From assembly GCF_900116235.1 (NCBI RefSeq), contig NZ_FPAA01000002.1:393889-457888 (forward strand): a DNA stretch of 64,000 bases. Direction: 5' to 3'. The notes under the pieces are model-generated. The model saw only the letters and a program-made list of their open reading frames with translations, had not been told where the DNA came from and ran no database searches. The translations under genes and the position numbers were made by a program. Below, one piece after another: positions 55,725-63,927 of the stretch. This DNA is from Marininema halotolerans (GTDB taxonomy: Bacteria; Bacillota; Bacilli; Thermoactinomycetales; DSM-45169). Position 1 is the first letter of the stretch; every line of letters begins with the position of its first letter.

Positions 55725-56533
55725 ATGTGATCCATGTGTTGGGCAGCTATCGCTTTTCCTATTATTTTCGAAAGTGATTTATTATGCCAATTGCACCTCT
55801 TCAACCTTACAAACATTATTTTTATAACACGCAATTTCCGCACACCAGTCCCACCCCATTTCGCCCCTTCGCCTGGGGGTCGCCCTTTTTTGTTAGTTAC
55901 CGCCACTCCTACGCCATAACATCGCAATTCAGCAACTTATATTTAAACGTTTTGATTAATAATGAATGTTGTTCAATCTACTTGAGCTACATTCGGCATC
56001 GGGCACAACCCGCGTCATACCTAGCATCGCACATACCTATAGTGGGTATACTACAGCACCTACATATATACACCAGCGCTACCCACACGCCACCATACCG
56101 CTATACCATGCGTATCCCTTACGATATATGGTGCGGTACCCTGCCGCTACCCCTGCGTACCCTACCGCATACCCGCGCTGTATTACCGCAATTCAACCTG
56201 TATCACTGTATAGGATCATGCATACGCAAGGTAGCACTACAGTAGGATAGGTACGGTCATGTCGAATCACCCGGAAATATTTTAGGGGTGCCGTCCTTCA
56301 GAAGGGGACAGCGGGCAAATTAAGTACCCCCTATCGCGATAAAAGGTACCCCCATATTACTAAGCGATACTCCCCCGCTTTTAAATAGCCGCCGCCATTG
56401 CGCCACCCTACCGCCACCCCACGTAATCTATTCCTTCCTATAGTAGCACTCTATATAATAACGCCATCTATCGCCATATATCGCTACCATTACGCAACCC
56501 TATCGCAATGTAACACATACACTTATTACGCCA
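55725..56533. other. 800-bp region without genes, strand-asymmetric, structured
   Basis: The plus strand at 55990-56230 and 56370-56530 is G-poor and full of TACCGC/CTACCC/ATCGCC-type words. Between them, 56265-56365, are a CACCC/GGGGTG hairpin, a GTCC-TTCAGAAGG-GGAC hairpin and repeated TACCCCC words (56317, 56346, and the related ACTCCCCC near 56369). No convincing ORF on either strand. Could be a replication or transfer origin. Confidence 0.45.
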
Positions 56534-56806
56534 CTATTCGCCCACAACGATATCCACGCATCTCTTACCGATCCTAAACGTTAACCAATCCAATTTATCT
56601 AACGTCAATAACAGATCGGTTCTATTCTTCCTTACCGCAGATGTAGACGGAAACACTCCGCAATCAACGAGCACACGCGGTAAGTATCGCTCTTCTGTTC
56701 TGTAAATACTACCGCAATCATCAAGCCCCAGTTCCGCAAGTGTAGCGATGGGATTACCGATAACAATAACGATATGCTTCGCGAATGTCGCCATATGCTC
56801 TTTCAT
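56534..56806 (-). CDS. Conserved-looking element protein of unknown function
   Basis: 90 aa, ATG with AAGGAG 9 nt upstream. HIVIVIGNPIATLAELGLDDCGSIYR, then VDCGVFPSTSAVRKNRTDLLLTLD. Looks like a compact folded protein, possibly DNA-associated. I do not recognise the family. Last gene of the minus-strand run that begins at 57626. Confidence 0.6.
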   Translation of the reverse strand: MKEHMATFAKHIVIVIGNPIATLAELGLDDCGSIYRTEERYLPRVLVDCGVFPSTSAVRKNRTDLLLTLDKLDWLTFRIGKRCVDIVVGE

Positions 56807-56890
56807 AAAGTCTTTCTCCTTCTCCTTTCTTTGTTTACCCCTTTCTTTGCGCGAGGTTAAATATATAAGTAAGTAAGAATTGTACTTGCC

Positions 56891-56930
56891 AACTGCACGA
56901 CGTTAGGAGTGCAATGTTTTGACTTTGTTC
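56891..56930 (+). repeat. Inverted-duplicate block, copy 1
   Basis: ACTGCACGACGT, AGGAGTGCAAT and TTTTGACTTTGTT on the plus strand. The same block occurs on the minus strand at 57689-57727 with about 3-5 differences. Confidence 0.7.
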
Positions 56931-56995
56931 TTGTCTTTTATCTTTTTCTTTATATGTAATGCCGCCACTACAGCGGCATCTTACGCTAACTTACG

Positions 56996-57205
56996 TTATC
57001 CCTCGTCCTCATTCTCTTCCTCTTCTTCTAATCGCGACTCAATCATATCCACTGCGCAATTATACTTTGCAAAACATTTCGGACTACATACCGCTCTTCC
57101 GTTCTTCACCGTTAAATAACCCACCGATCCATTCTTCGCGTCTTCTTCTGATACCTCCTCTACTCGTACCATTCCTCTACACCACGCACACACTAATATC
57201 CTCAT
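56996..57205 (-). CDS. Small zinc-ribbon-like protein
   Basis: 69 aa: CAWC near the start and CSPKC further on (two Cys pairs suited to one zinc), then an acidic tail (ESRLEEEEENEDEG). ATG overlaps the preceding stop by 4 bp (ATGA), so it is translationally coupled to the HTH gene now broken. Role unknown. Confidence 0.6.
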   Translation of the reverse strand: MRILVCAWCRGMVRVEEVSEEDAKNGSVGYLTVKNGRAVCSPKCFAKYNCAVDMIESRLEEEEENEDEG

Positions 57206-57626
57206 TCGTCATCACTCCCAGCACTCGCGGTATTCCCGTCATCAGTTTCGTCCTTCTTTAAATACTCTTCAAATTCTTGCATAATATTATCTGTTCTTAA
57301 TTCGATGGAATGATTAGTACTCTGCTCAACTTTAACGTTATTCTTCAGTACATTCGCCATATTTAATAACATTTCAGCATGTTTAGCACTACCGTTTAAT
57401 GCTTCATGGTGCACACTTGCGAGAACATCCGGCAGTTTATTCGCTACGTTCTGTAGGGTTTGACGCTTTAATTCCTCCTGGAATAATGGCTTGTTTAATC
57501 ATTGGTGTACTGTCTTGCGGCTCTTACCGACCACATCTTAGCAATTTCCGTAATTGACTTACCGCCTTTCATAGGTAGCGCTAGATATTTAATGACTTCG
57601 TAATGTTGCGCTTCTAATCGTTTCAT
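57202..57626 (-). pseudogene. phBC6A51-type HTH / small terminase-like protein, frameshifted
   Basis: ATG at 57626 with GGAG 7 nt upstream. First 30 codons (KRLEAQHYEVIKYLALPMKG...SITEIAK) form the HTH start; then another frame reads GKSRKTVHQ, an in-frame TGA where Trp is expected, LNKPLFQEELKRQ and so on to a TGA at 57202. At least one frameshift plus one nonsense change. The intact 3' part (70 codons) may still be translated from a GTG. Confidence 0.7.
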
Positions 57627-57688
57627 AACTTTTCTCCTCTCGTTAAATAAAAAAAATAAGGGCAACCATTGTTATTTGGCGCCCGAAA

Positions 57689-57727
57689 AACAAAGTCAAA
57701 AGATTGCACTCCTTACGTCGTGCAGTT
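57689..57727 (-). repeat. Inverted-duplicate block, copy 2
   Basis: Minus-strand copy of the block at 56891-56930, upstream of the HTH pseudogene. Includes TTGACT and might act as a -35 region, although no good -10 lies 17 nt further on. Confidence 0.65.
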
Positions 57728-57765
57728 AGCATTTAAAAATCTTTAAATCCTACAAACTAAACGTC

Positions 57766-57960
57766 TTAATGCCCATCATTATGCCGCATTTGAATACTGT
57801 CTTTTGCGGTAATACGTCCTCCAGGGCTATCCTGCGCCACCATTACGCTACCACCCGGTCTATCTTGCGCCACATGAACGCCACTGTTCGGTTTATCAGC
57901 AAACACCATGACAATTGCCAACACTGCGCTAATTACACCAACTACGATAACTTTTTTCAT
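57766..57960 (-). CDS. 64-aa membrane-anchored peptide with VAQD-PGG repeats
   Basis: ATG at 57960 with AGGAGG 9 nt upstream. N-terminal helix KKVIVVGVISAVLAIVMVFA (signal or anchor), then two tandem repeats VAQDRPGGSVM and VAQDSPGGRIT, then a basic His-containing tail. Not recognised. Small exported peptides on such elements are often regulators or entry-exclusion factors, a guess only. Confidence 0.6.
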   Translation of the reverse strand: MKKVIVVGVISAVLAIVMVFADKPNSGVHVAQDRPGGSVMVAQDSPGGRITAKDSIQMRHNDGH

Positions 57961-58192
57961 AAAGTAATTCCTCCTAGTTTTTACTTGCGGAAAGTCTTCG
58001 AAAAGTCTCCGATAAGCCTGCTGGAAGCCACCCGGCATGTTTCGCTTCTTAACGAAATACTGACAAGATAAAAGAGAACATCTACTCAAAAAAGTCTAGT
58101 TTAGCCTGTAATGACGCGGTTTATGGTACTTTTCAAAGGGGTCGTTTTCGTCACGCAAAATGGGGGGAAAGGGTTCGTTTTCGTCACACGGT

Positions 58193-59077
58193 CTACTTTT
58201 TAATTTGGTTTCTTTGCTCGTGATGTTGGCGTAAATGCTCAAACTGTTTGCGAACAACACGAGTGTGCTCGGTCTCACTGTTAAGACGGAACATGACATC
58301 TGGGTGTACAATAACCGCTTCAACTCCGGCTGTACTTAATTGCATAATCACCCCTTCATCACATAAAGCATTCATCATCCTTGACACAGTTTCGCGACTA
58401 TGTCCGGTGAGTACCGCTAAGTCTTCGCGGGTCAGGAGTCTAATAAATTCAGGATCTTTTTCATTAGGGTTTGCGCAAAGAAAGTACCTTTCATAATGAA
58501 AAAACGGCAGTAATTTATAAAGCATGCCTGTTTGACTAATCGTTAGGTTCTCAATAATTTCTCGTGTCTTTACTTGGTATAACTTCGTAAAATGTGCCTT
58601 TTCAACAAAGCCCATACTATGGTACCCACTATTTAAACGGTACTCATTACTTGTTTCGATTTTGTCTACTTCAATAATACCTAGCTTCTTTAACTTGTTT
58701 AAAATAGAGCTTGTCGCCTTCTTACCGCGCCCTAACACTTTTTGAATATCCTTCTGTTTCAGTGGCTTCCCTTCATTAATCAACCTCCCCTCACTCTTAA
58801 AGCGCAAATAAGGCAGAAGCTTAATAATAGCCCCTGCCTCGATTAACGTTAATTTCTTTACTACACTGCGGATAGGCTCATGGTAGCACGCAACCCACAC
58901 CTTACCGCGATCTTTCAGTGCAACCTTTCGCTTATAAGCCTCACTCTGCGCAAGGCTAATGACTTTGTGCGTGTCTGCTGGTGCGGAAATACGCTCTTCT
59001 CCATTTTCGTCATAGTAGCGTCTGATGTCGCTAAAGTAAAGGTGCTCGTCAGTCTTTCCTTGGTATTTATTTTTCAT
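58193..59077 (-). CDS. Two-domain winged-helix protein, possible plasmid replication initiator
   Basis: 294 aa. Middle wHTH (KPLKQKDIQKVLGRGKKATSSILNKLKKLGIIEVD) and a second, Crp-like HTH (LLTREDLAVLTGHSRETVSRMMNALCDEGVIMQL) followed by HPDVMFRLN. The layout resembles initiator/regulator proteins of Bacillus plasmids and elements more than a chromosomal regulator. Just past its stop are two direct repeats of GGGT(T)CGTTTTCGTCAC (58141-58156, 58173-58189) that could be iterons. Function inferred. Confidence 0.6.
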   Translation of the reverse strand: MKNKYQGKTDEHLYFSDIRRYYDENGEERISAPADTHKVISLAQSEAYKRKVALKDRGKVWVACYHEPIRSVVKKLTLIEAGAIIKLLPYLRFKSEGRLINEGKPLKQKDIQKVLGRGKKATSSILNKLKKLGIIEVDKIETSNEYRLNSGYHSMGFVEKAHFTKLYQVKTREIIENLTISQTGMLYKLLPFFHYERYFLCANPNEKDPEFIRLLTREDLAVLTGHSRETVSRMMNALCDEGVIMQLSTAGVEAVIVHPDVMFRLNSETEHTRVVRKQFEHLRQHHEQRNQIKK

Positions 59078-59112
59078 TTTTCCAACCCCTTCTCAATTTT
59101 GATTTTAAAAAA

Positions 59113-59133
59113 AGTGCCGCAATATGCGACACT
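59113..59133 (-). terminator. Terminator after the gene at 59254
   Basis: AGTGCCGCA / TGCGACACT with a 3-nt loop (G-T pair allowed), T-run on the minus strand. Confidence 0.7.
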
Positions 59134-59253
59134 CGTAAAATATACATTAACCCGATTAAATACTAAGTTCTGATAACTCACTTTCTCCCTACATATACCT
59201 TTAGATCCGAGAGGGTAAAATGTACATAAAAATCACTTTCTTAAATACATTAA

Positions 59254-59580
59254 TTATCTAATTGCAAAGGGAGATACCTCAGTAAAGTAATACTTGTTAT
59301 TCGCGAACATCTGTCCTTTACCTCGAACCTTTTCCTTCGTCACAACAGTTCTACCTTCCCACCGATATTCACATAAAGCTTTTATTCGCCGGTTAGCCGC
59401 TTCTCTTGTCTTCACCCCCATTCGATCAGCTAGGTACTCTTGCGAAGGATAACAAGTTCCGTCTTTATCAATGAACGAAGCAAGTACGCAAAGAGTGTGC
59501 CAATTATCTGCGCCCATGTCTGCGACCATTCCTGCGTGAACTGCATCAATATAGAGTTTTACAAAAATACGTTCGCTCAT
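59254..59580 (-). CDS. HTH_36-type helix-turn-helix protein (plasmid replication-like)
   Basis: 108 aa: NWHTLCVLASFIDKDGTCYPSQEYLADRMGVKTREAANRRIKAL is the winged-helix core seen in replication proteins of Gram-positive plasmids, then a basic wing (VVTKEKVRGKGQ). Short compared with full replication proteins of about 250-300 aa, so it may be a regulator or truncated. SD AAGGAGG 6 nt before the ATG. Leader shares sequence with the two mini-genes upstream. Confidence 0.7.
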   Translation of the reverse strand: MSERIFVKLYIDAVHAGMVADMGADNWHTLCVLASFIDKDGTCYPSQEYLADRMGVKTREAANRRIKALCEYRWEGRTVVTKEKVRGKGQMFANNKYYFTEVSPFAIR

Positions 59581-59700
59581 CGCGTGCCTCCTTTCAAGTG
59601 TTTTCGTTCCTTACTTACTAAGTCCGAAATGAGTTCAGGTTTTTTCGTGTTTTAAGGGAAGTTTTTGACTTTCCACTTCTGTTTGGCGTTTTTTGACGAA

Positions 59701-59766
59701 TTAATTTCCGGGATAAAACATAAAACCAGATCGTGTCGTTCCTGTGCGGATGTAGACTTCGGACAT
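59701..59766 (-). CDS. 21-aa mini-gene, paralogue of 59861-59971
   Basis: ATG at 59766, SD GGAGAG. Begins MSEVYIRTGTTRS, ends GFMFYPGN. The first 13 residues equal those of the upstream mini-gene. Too short for a folded protein; may be a leader peptide or a truncated copy. Confidence 0.45.
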   Translation of the reverse strand: MSEVYIRTGTTRSGFMFYPGN

Positions 59767-59860
59767 ATGGCGGCTCTCCTTTCGTGTCATTGTTTTTTGC
59801 TCTTACTGACTATGTTTAAAGCGAGTCACAGGTTTTTCGTGTTTTTGGGAAATTTTCTCT

Positions 59861-59971
59861 TCATCTGCTAGGAGTCATTGAATTTAGCTTTTTTCGCAGA
59901 TGGTACAGATCAAAAATTTCATGATACATCATCGATCGTGTCGTTCCTGTGCGAATGTATACTTCGGACAT
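59861..59971 (-). CDS. 36-aa mini-gene of unknown function
   Basis: ATG at 59971 with AAAGGAG 7 nt upstream. Begins MSEVYIRTGTTRS, continues MMYHEIFDLYHLRKKLNSM. Basic, helical C-terminus. First of three tandem genes that share a leader. Confidence 0.5.
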   Translation of the reverse strand: MSEVYIRTGTTRSMMYHEIFDLYHLRKKLNSMTPSR

Positions 59972-60096
59972 ATGGCGGCTCCTTTCGTAAGTGGTTTTTG
60001 CTCTTACTGATCTAGTTCGTAATACGATTAGGTTTTTTCGTGTTTTTGGGAAAGTTTTTTTCTCACTTAGGAACGTTTGGCGTTTACATAAAAAAA

Positions 60097-60116
60097 ACAC
60101 CCGCTTTCGCGAGTGT
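60097..60116 (-). terminator. Terminator between integrase and mini-genes
   Basis: ACACCCGC / GCGAGTGT with 4-nt loop, T7 run on the minus strand. Confidence 0.7.
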
Positions 60117-60264
60117 AAAGGGGGTAAGACCAGATTGCGGCACAGTTCCTGACAAAACTCCTTGTGAGAATCGTTTTAAGCTTAGTTTAAATTAGGGTGA
60201 TACAAGTTATATGCCAAAAACGCTATCGTTGCTTGACGGGGCTCTGGTTAGCGCTGAGAGCATG

Positions 60265-61224
60265 TTAATCATTTAAACGGTCAAGCGGAGAAAATTTTCG
60301 ATGCTGACCCGCGATATCTGTTCCAAACAGTGAAACATACAGCCTCACAACATCCAAGGAGGTGTGTCCTAATATTTGTTGCAGGGAAAAGGCGTCGCCA
60401 CCATTTAAAATGTAGAATTTCGCGAAGGTGTGGCGGAAGGTATGCGGAGATACACGTACACCCTTTATACCTGATATGTCTCCAACTTTTTTGATTTCAT
60501 CTTGAACGGAACGAACCGCAATAGGGTTATTATCAATATTAATAAATAGAAAATCGTGATCAAGGCGTCCACGAATTTTAACATACTCTTTTAAGTGACG
60601 TTCTACGGTCAATTGGAAAGGGACATTTCGCTCTTTACGTCCTTTGCCGAATACCGTAATCGATCTTTCAGGCCAATTGATGTCGGTCAATTTAATGCTT
60701 GCAAGTTCAGATACCCTTATTCCTGTATCAAAAAGAAGTTCCATCATACAAAAATTACGGTAACCCGTAAACGTTTCTTTATCGGGAATGGATAAAAGGT
60801 GCTTCATTTGCTCTTTACTGAATGCCTGAATCACCTTTTTTTCGGCTTTAAGCAACTTAATGTTCGCGGTTGGATTCTCAGGGATGAAGGCTTGTTCATG
60901 CAGGTACCTAAAAAAGGGGCGCCATCCGCGGATGTATGAGTTTAAAGCTGAGTCACTTAATTTCTTACTGCGCATATTTAAAATTGCGTTTTCCACATCT
61001 TCTTGAGTGATATCCACAGGTCGCGATTTACCGCAAACCTGCGCGAATTTATTAATTGCTTGACGGTAGTACTTAATACTTTCTTCCGTTAAATTCTTGA
61101 TACGACAATTTCTAATAAAGGTTTTCAAGGCAATCTCAAACTCTTCTGCTTCAAGGGACAAAATCGTGCCGCCCTGGGTATCTTCCCCTACATGAATGGT
61201 ATTTACTCTGCGTTTTCTGGACAT
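60265..61224 (-). CDS. int: Tyrosine integrase of the element
   Basis: 319 aa. N-terminal SAM-like core-binding domain (about 30-125: SIKYYRQAINKFAQV, SYIRGWRPFFRYLHEQ) and catalytic domain with Arg (DTGIRVSEL), Lys (GKGRKERNVP), HTFRHTFAK, GHTSLDVVRLYVSL with Tyr nucleophile. Full-length and apparently intact. SD AGGAGG. Lies 248 nt from the right 42-bp repeat, the usual place for the integrase of a tRNA-targeting element. Confidence 0.93.
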   Translation of the reverse strand: MSRKRRVNTIHVGEDTQGGTILSLEAEEFEIALKTFIRNCRIKNLTEESIKYYRQAINKFAQVCGKSRPVDITQEDVENAILNMRSKKLSDSALNSYIRGWRPFFRYLHEQAFIPENPTANIKLLKAEKKVIQAFSKEQMKHLLSIPDKETFTGYRNFCMMELLFDTGIRVSELASIKLTDINWPERSITVFGKGRKERNVPFQLTVERHLKEYVKIRGRLDHDFLFINIDNNPIAVRSVQDEIKKVGDISGIKGVRVSPHTFRHTFAKFYILNGGDAFSLQQILGHTSLDVVRLYVSLFGTDIAGQHRKFSPLDRLND

Positions 61225-61471
61225 AAAAAACCGCCTCCTAATCGCGTCTTTTTCTTCAATCAGCGACTATGAGGCGGTATAAACGCACAAGATTCGTTAC
61301 CTACGTTACGCTAGATTCTACAAAAAGTGTCGAAAACCGCGTAATATCAAGGGGAATCTTATGTCGGTTACAATCGAAATGTAAAACCCTTAAAAATGCT
61401 TGCGTATAGGCTTCGATAGACCCTCGCTACTATACAAAAAAATTCAGAACCTCCTCGCAAAATAAACGAGT

Positions 61472-61513
61472 GAACCTGAATCTAGCGCGTCTGCCGATTC
61501 CGCCACATCCGCA
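61472..61513. repeat. Right attachment repeat (attR), tRNA-Leu 5' fragment
   Basis: Exact 42-bp copy of 45480-45521; the tRNA sequence stops after nt 41 and runs into the element. On the outer side the host operon continues with tRNA-Cys. It marks the original position of the tRNA-Leu 5' half. Confidence 0.92.
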
Positions 61514-61528
61514 AAATCAAGCAAATTA

Positions 61529-61602
61529 TGGAGGCGGCACCCGGATTCGAACCGGGGGTAAAGGATTTGCAGTCCTCTGCCTTACCACTTGGCTATGCCG
61601 CC
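61529..61602 (-). tRNA. tRNA-Cys(GCA)
   Basis: 74 nt, GGCGGCA/TGCCGCC acceptor, anticodon loop CTGCAAA, encoded TCCA end. Ends 15 nt before the attR tRNA-Leu fragment, showing the ancestral order Cys-Leu. Confidence 0.95.
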
Positions 61603-61659
61603 GTAATGGAATGAGGATGAGACCAATGTCACAAACTAAAGGCGAAAGGAGGACTTACC

Positions 61660-62085
61660 ATGATACAACTACCTTCCTCCCTAGAAAATCAGGAGGGACC
61701 CTTTATCGCCATTGACCGTGTGATGAATGAAGAAGGATTTGTGCTTGGTGGTGGATATGAGTATGATCATGCTTGTTATGACAAAGTTCTCGACTGGGAA
61801 ACAACCCAAGGTCATCAAACCTACTTACGTATCCCTGTGATTGCCTTATCAGGAAGCATTGGTACTCGTAAAGCACAACTACAAATTGGACAACCCTTCG
61901 TATTGAAACATCCCTTCAAAACAGGTCCAGACACAACCGCTGATGCTGGTCTAATAACCAGTACCTTTAGCCAATTTTCCGATCCAGCCGATAAAGATGA
62001 TTATGTGGAACAAGAATGGCTTGATCGAGCACGTTGTGAGTTAACTCAACTAGAAAAGCGTTTCGAAAAGGAAGCAATTGATTAA
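61660..62085 (+). CDS. yugN: YugN-like family protein
   Basis: 141 aa. GGGYEYDHACYDKVLDWETTQGHQTYLRIPV, LQIGQPFVLKHPF match the YugN-like family of Bacillales (function unknown). SD AAAGGAGG 8 nt before the ATG. It lies on the plus strand inside a minus-strand tRNA array, its stop one base from the end of tRNA-Trp, so read-through from the tRNAs would be antisense to it. Confidence 0.85.
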   Translation: MIQLPSSLENQEGPFIAIDRVMNEEGFVLGGGYEYDHACYDKVLDWETTQGHQTYLRIPVIALSGSIGTRKAQLQIGQPFVLKHPFKTGPDTTADAGLITSTFSQFSDPADKDDYVEQEWLDRARCELTQLEKRFEKEAID

Positions 62086-62086
62086 A

Positions 62087-62160
62087 TGGCAGGGGCGGCA
62101 GGGATCGAACCCGCATTTGAGGTTTTGGAGACCTCTGTTCTACCATTGAACTACGCCCCT
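62087..62160 (-). tRNA. tRNA-Trp(CCA)
   Basis: 74 nt, AGGGGCG/CGCCCCT, anticodon loop CTCCAAA, encoded GCCA. Confidence 0.95.
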
Positions 62161-62170
62161 AAAACATATT

Positions 62171-62246
<76 letters not shown>

Positions 62247-62253
62247 ACAAATA

Positions 62254-62329
<76 letters not shown>

Positions 62330-62391
62330 GCAAGTAATAGCTATCTTAACTGATGCCTCTGGTTAAGTCAAGATCAAAATTGACCTAACGT

Positions 62392-62487
<96 letters not shown>

Positions 62488-62938
62488 ATAACCCTTAAAA
62501 ATGTGAATATGATATCAACATCCGCCCAATAAATGAGCCAAATAATTCAGTTTGCACCAAATCACTTTCATGGCTTGTATTTTAAACGGACGCAATGACA
62601 ATCATAACATCGATCTACTAAAAAATCAAGTAATTCATTTCAAATTTCGTCATATTATGAAAGAATTGTTCTTATCCTACAACCACTCTATAAGTGGCGA
62701 CAAGATCTATGTTATCATGGGTTGCAATCGGTGTCAATACTATTTTTCAGTCTGGAAACTTACGTAGATGAGGAAGTTTTTTGATATAATTTAAGAAAAA
62801 AGTACCTTGCGGCATGGTTTGACTATCGTGACCACAAACCATGAAATACACCAATTTCTAAAATATTAATTCTCCGTCTAATAAACTCTTTTATCAATTG
62901 ATGGACAAAACGCAGTCGCAAAAAATTTTAAATAAAAA
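62488..62938. other. Intergenic region upstream of the tRNA array
   Basis: Must hold the tRNA operon promoter on the minus strand, but I found no strong -35/-10 pair. A 71-codon plus-strand frame at 62552-62767 has no SD and unlikely composition; not called. Confidence 0.4.
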
Positions 62939-62974
62939 AGTCATCCCCAAAAAATCATTATAGGGAACGACTCT
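62939..62974 (-). terminator. Terminator after the small gene pair
   Basis: AAAGTC-rich inverted repeat (AGTCATCCCC against GGGAACGACT, imperfect), flanked by A- and T-runs. Confidence 0.6.
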
Positions 62975-62993
62975 TTCTTTTATGGTTACCCTA

Positions 62994-63224
62994 CTATTCC
63001 TTCTCTACGCGATAGTAACGCTCTCCAGTCTCTGGATGATAATACACGCGGCGTTTTTCATTTGTGACAGGATCGATTGTCACTTCATTTGTTGACTCAA
63101 ATCCAGGCGGCACCTTTTCATCATGACCAGCATGGGGACGTTTATCGATGAACCATGATAATAACAGCGCAATCCCCAATACAATCAGTTGAAAAGGAAG
63201 ATAGTGAATCAAATTTAATAACAT
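62994..63224 (-). CDS. Small single-pass membrane protein
   Basis: 76 aa from the ATG at 63224 (AAGGAG 7 nt upstream). One TM helix (LPFQLIVLGIALLLSWFI), then a polar tail VTIDPVTNEKRRVYYHPETGERYYRVEK. No family recognised. Starts 4 nt after the YbjQ-like gene, so cotranscribed with it. Confidence 0.65.
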   Translation of the reverse strand: MLLNLIHYLPFQLIVLGIALLLSWFIDKRPHAGHDEKVPPGFESTNEVTIDPVTNEKRRVYYHPETGERYYRVEKE

Positions 63225-63228
63225 CACC

Positions 63229-63546
63229 CTACTCCTTTTCTACGACCACCGCCGTACCATATGCGACAACTTCACCCATGTTGCCCATGGAACCTGAATC
63301 AAAACGAAACATGACGATGGCATTCGCTCCCATCGCGTTGGCATTTTTTATCATGCGATCAATCGCCTGTCTACGCGCATCTTCTAATAGGCTCGTGTAC
63401 TCCTTGATCTCACCGCCTACCAGTGAACGAAGTCCTGCCATAATGTCGCCACCAATGCCTCTTGCACGAACGATCAGCCCAAATGCGTTTCCTTTCACTT
63501 CTACAACCCTATAACCCGGGATATTCTCTGTGGTTACGACGAGCAT
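63229..63546 (-). CDS. YbjQ/UPF0145 family protein
   Basis: 105 aa: TTENIPGYRVVEVKGNAFGLIVRARGIGGDIMAGLRSLVGGEIKEY and ANAMGANAIVMFRFDS are the family signature (pentameric heavy-metal-binding-like fold; role unknown). Downstream of the rRNA terminator. Confidence 0.9.
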   Translation of the reverse strand: MLVVTTENIPGYRVVEVKGNAFGLIVRARGIGGDIMAGLRSLVGGEIKEYTSLLEDARRQAIDRMIKNANAMGANAIVMFRFDSGSMGNMGEVVAYGTAVVVEKE

Positions 63547-63693
63547 ACAAAGTCCCCTTCTTTCTGAATAGAATTAATGCAGACACCGATCCATATAGAA
63601 TCAGTTCCACTGCATCACAAACTGTTCGTTGCACTCACCTATTCATTATATAGGAAAAGTGGCGAACTCCTACCCATTAACTACTATACGAAA

Positions 63694-63720
63694 GAAGCAC
63701 TCACGCAATGTGAGTGCTTC
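63694..63720 (-). terminator. rRNA operon terminator
   Basis: GAAGCACTCAC / GTGAGTGCTTC with 5-nt loop, just past 5S rRNA. Confidence 0.8.
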
Positions 63721-63726
63721 GTGTGT

Positions 63727-63844
<118 letters not shown>

Positions 63845-63927
63845 CAGATGGAAAACGTTGTGGTTTTCCTATACAGGGTTGCACCCTGAAAACCGGATTG
63901 GAGTAAAGCATTTAAGAATGAATGCAG

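Larger units (their letters stand above)
59581..60070 (-). repeat. Three tandem copies of a leader cassette
   Basis: On the minus strand, TTCCCAAAAACACGAAAAAACCT, about 20 nt variable, AGTAAGAGCAAAAA, then GAAAGGAG and an ATG, occurs before 59971, 59766 and (more diverged) 59580. The first two copies also share their first 13 codons. Confidence 0.75.
45521..61472. mobile_element. Integrated element in tRNA-Leu(CAG), about 16 kb
   Basis: Bounded by exact 42-bp direct repeats, with a full-length tyrosine integrase reading away from the right repeat. Contents look like a decayed integrative/conjugative or plasmid-like element: remnant of a DEPH-motif ATPase, dead small integrase, XRE repressor with operator array, LPD29-type protein, helicase, plasmid-type winged-helix proteins and phage-like HTH remnants, plus cargo (VWA lipoprotein, DUF3238-like protein). 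No capsid or tail genes and no complete conjugation machinery were seen, so it is probably not self-transmissible. Base composition shifts: the 53-55.7 kb part is strikingly AT-rich. Confidence 0.85.

Noticed and set aside
55706..56250. Overlapping frames on both strands in the G-poor block, including Tyr/Pro-rich readings
   Set aside because: Skewed base composition creates open frames; no SD and no consistent coding signal.
62552..62767. 71-codon plus-strand frame upstream of the tRNA array
   Set aside because: No SD, unlikely residue composition, lies where the tRNA promoter should be.
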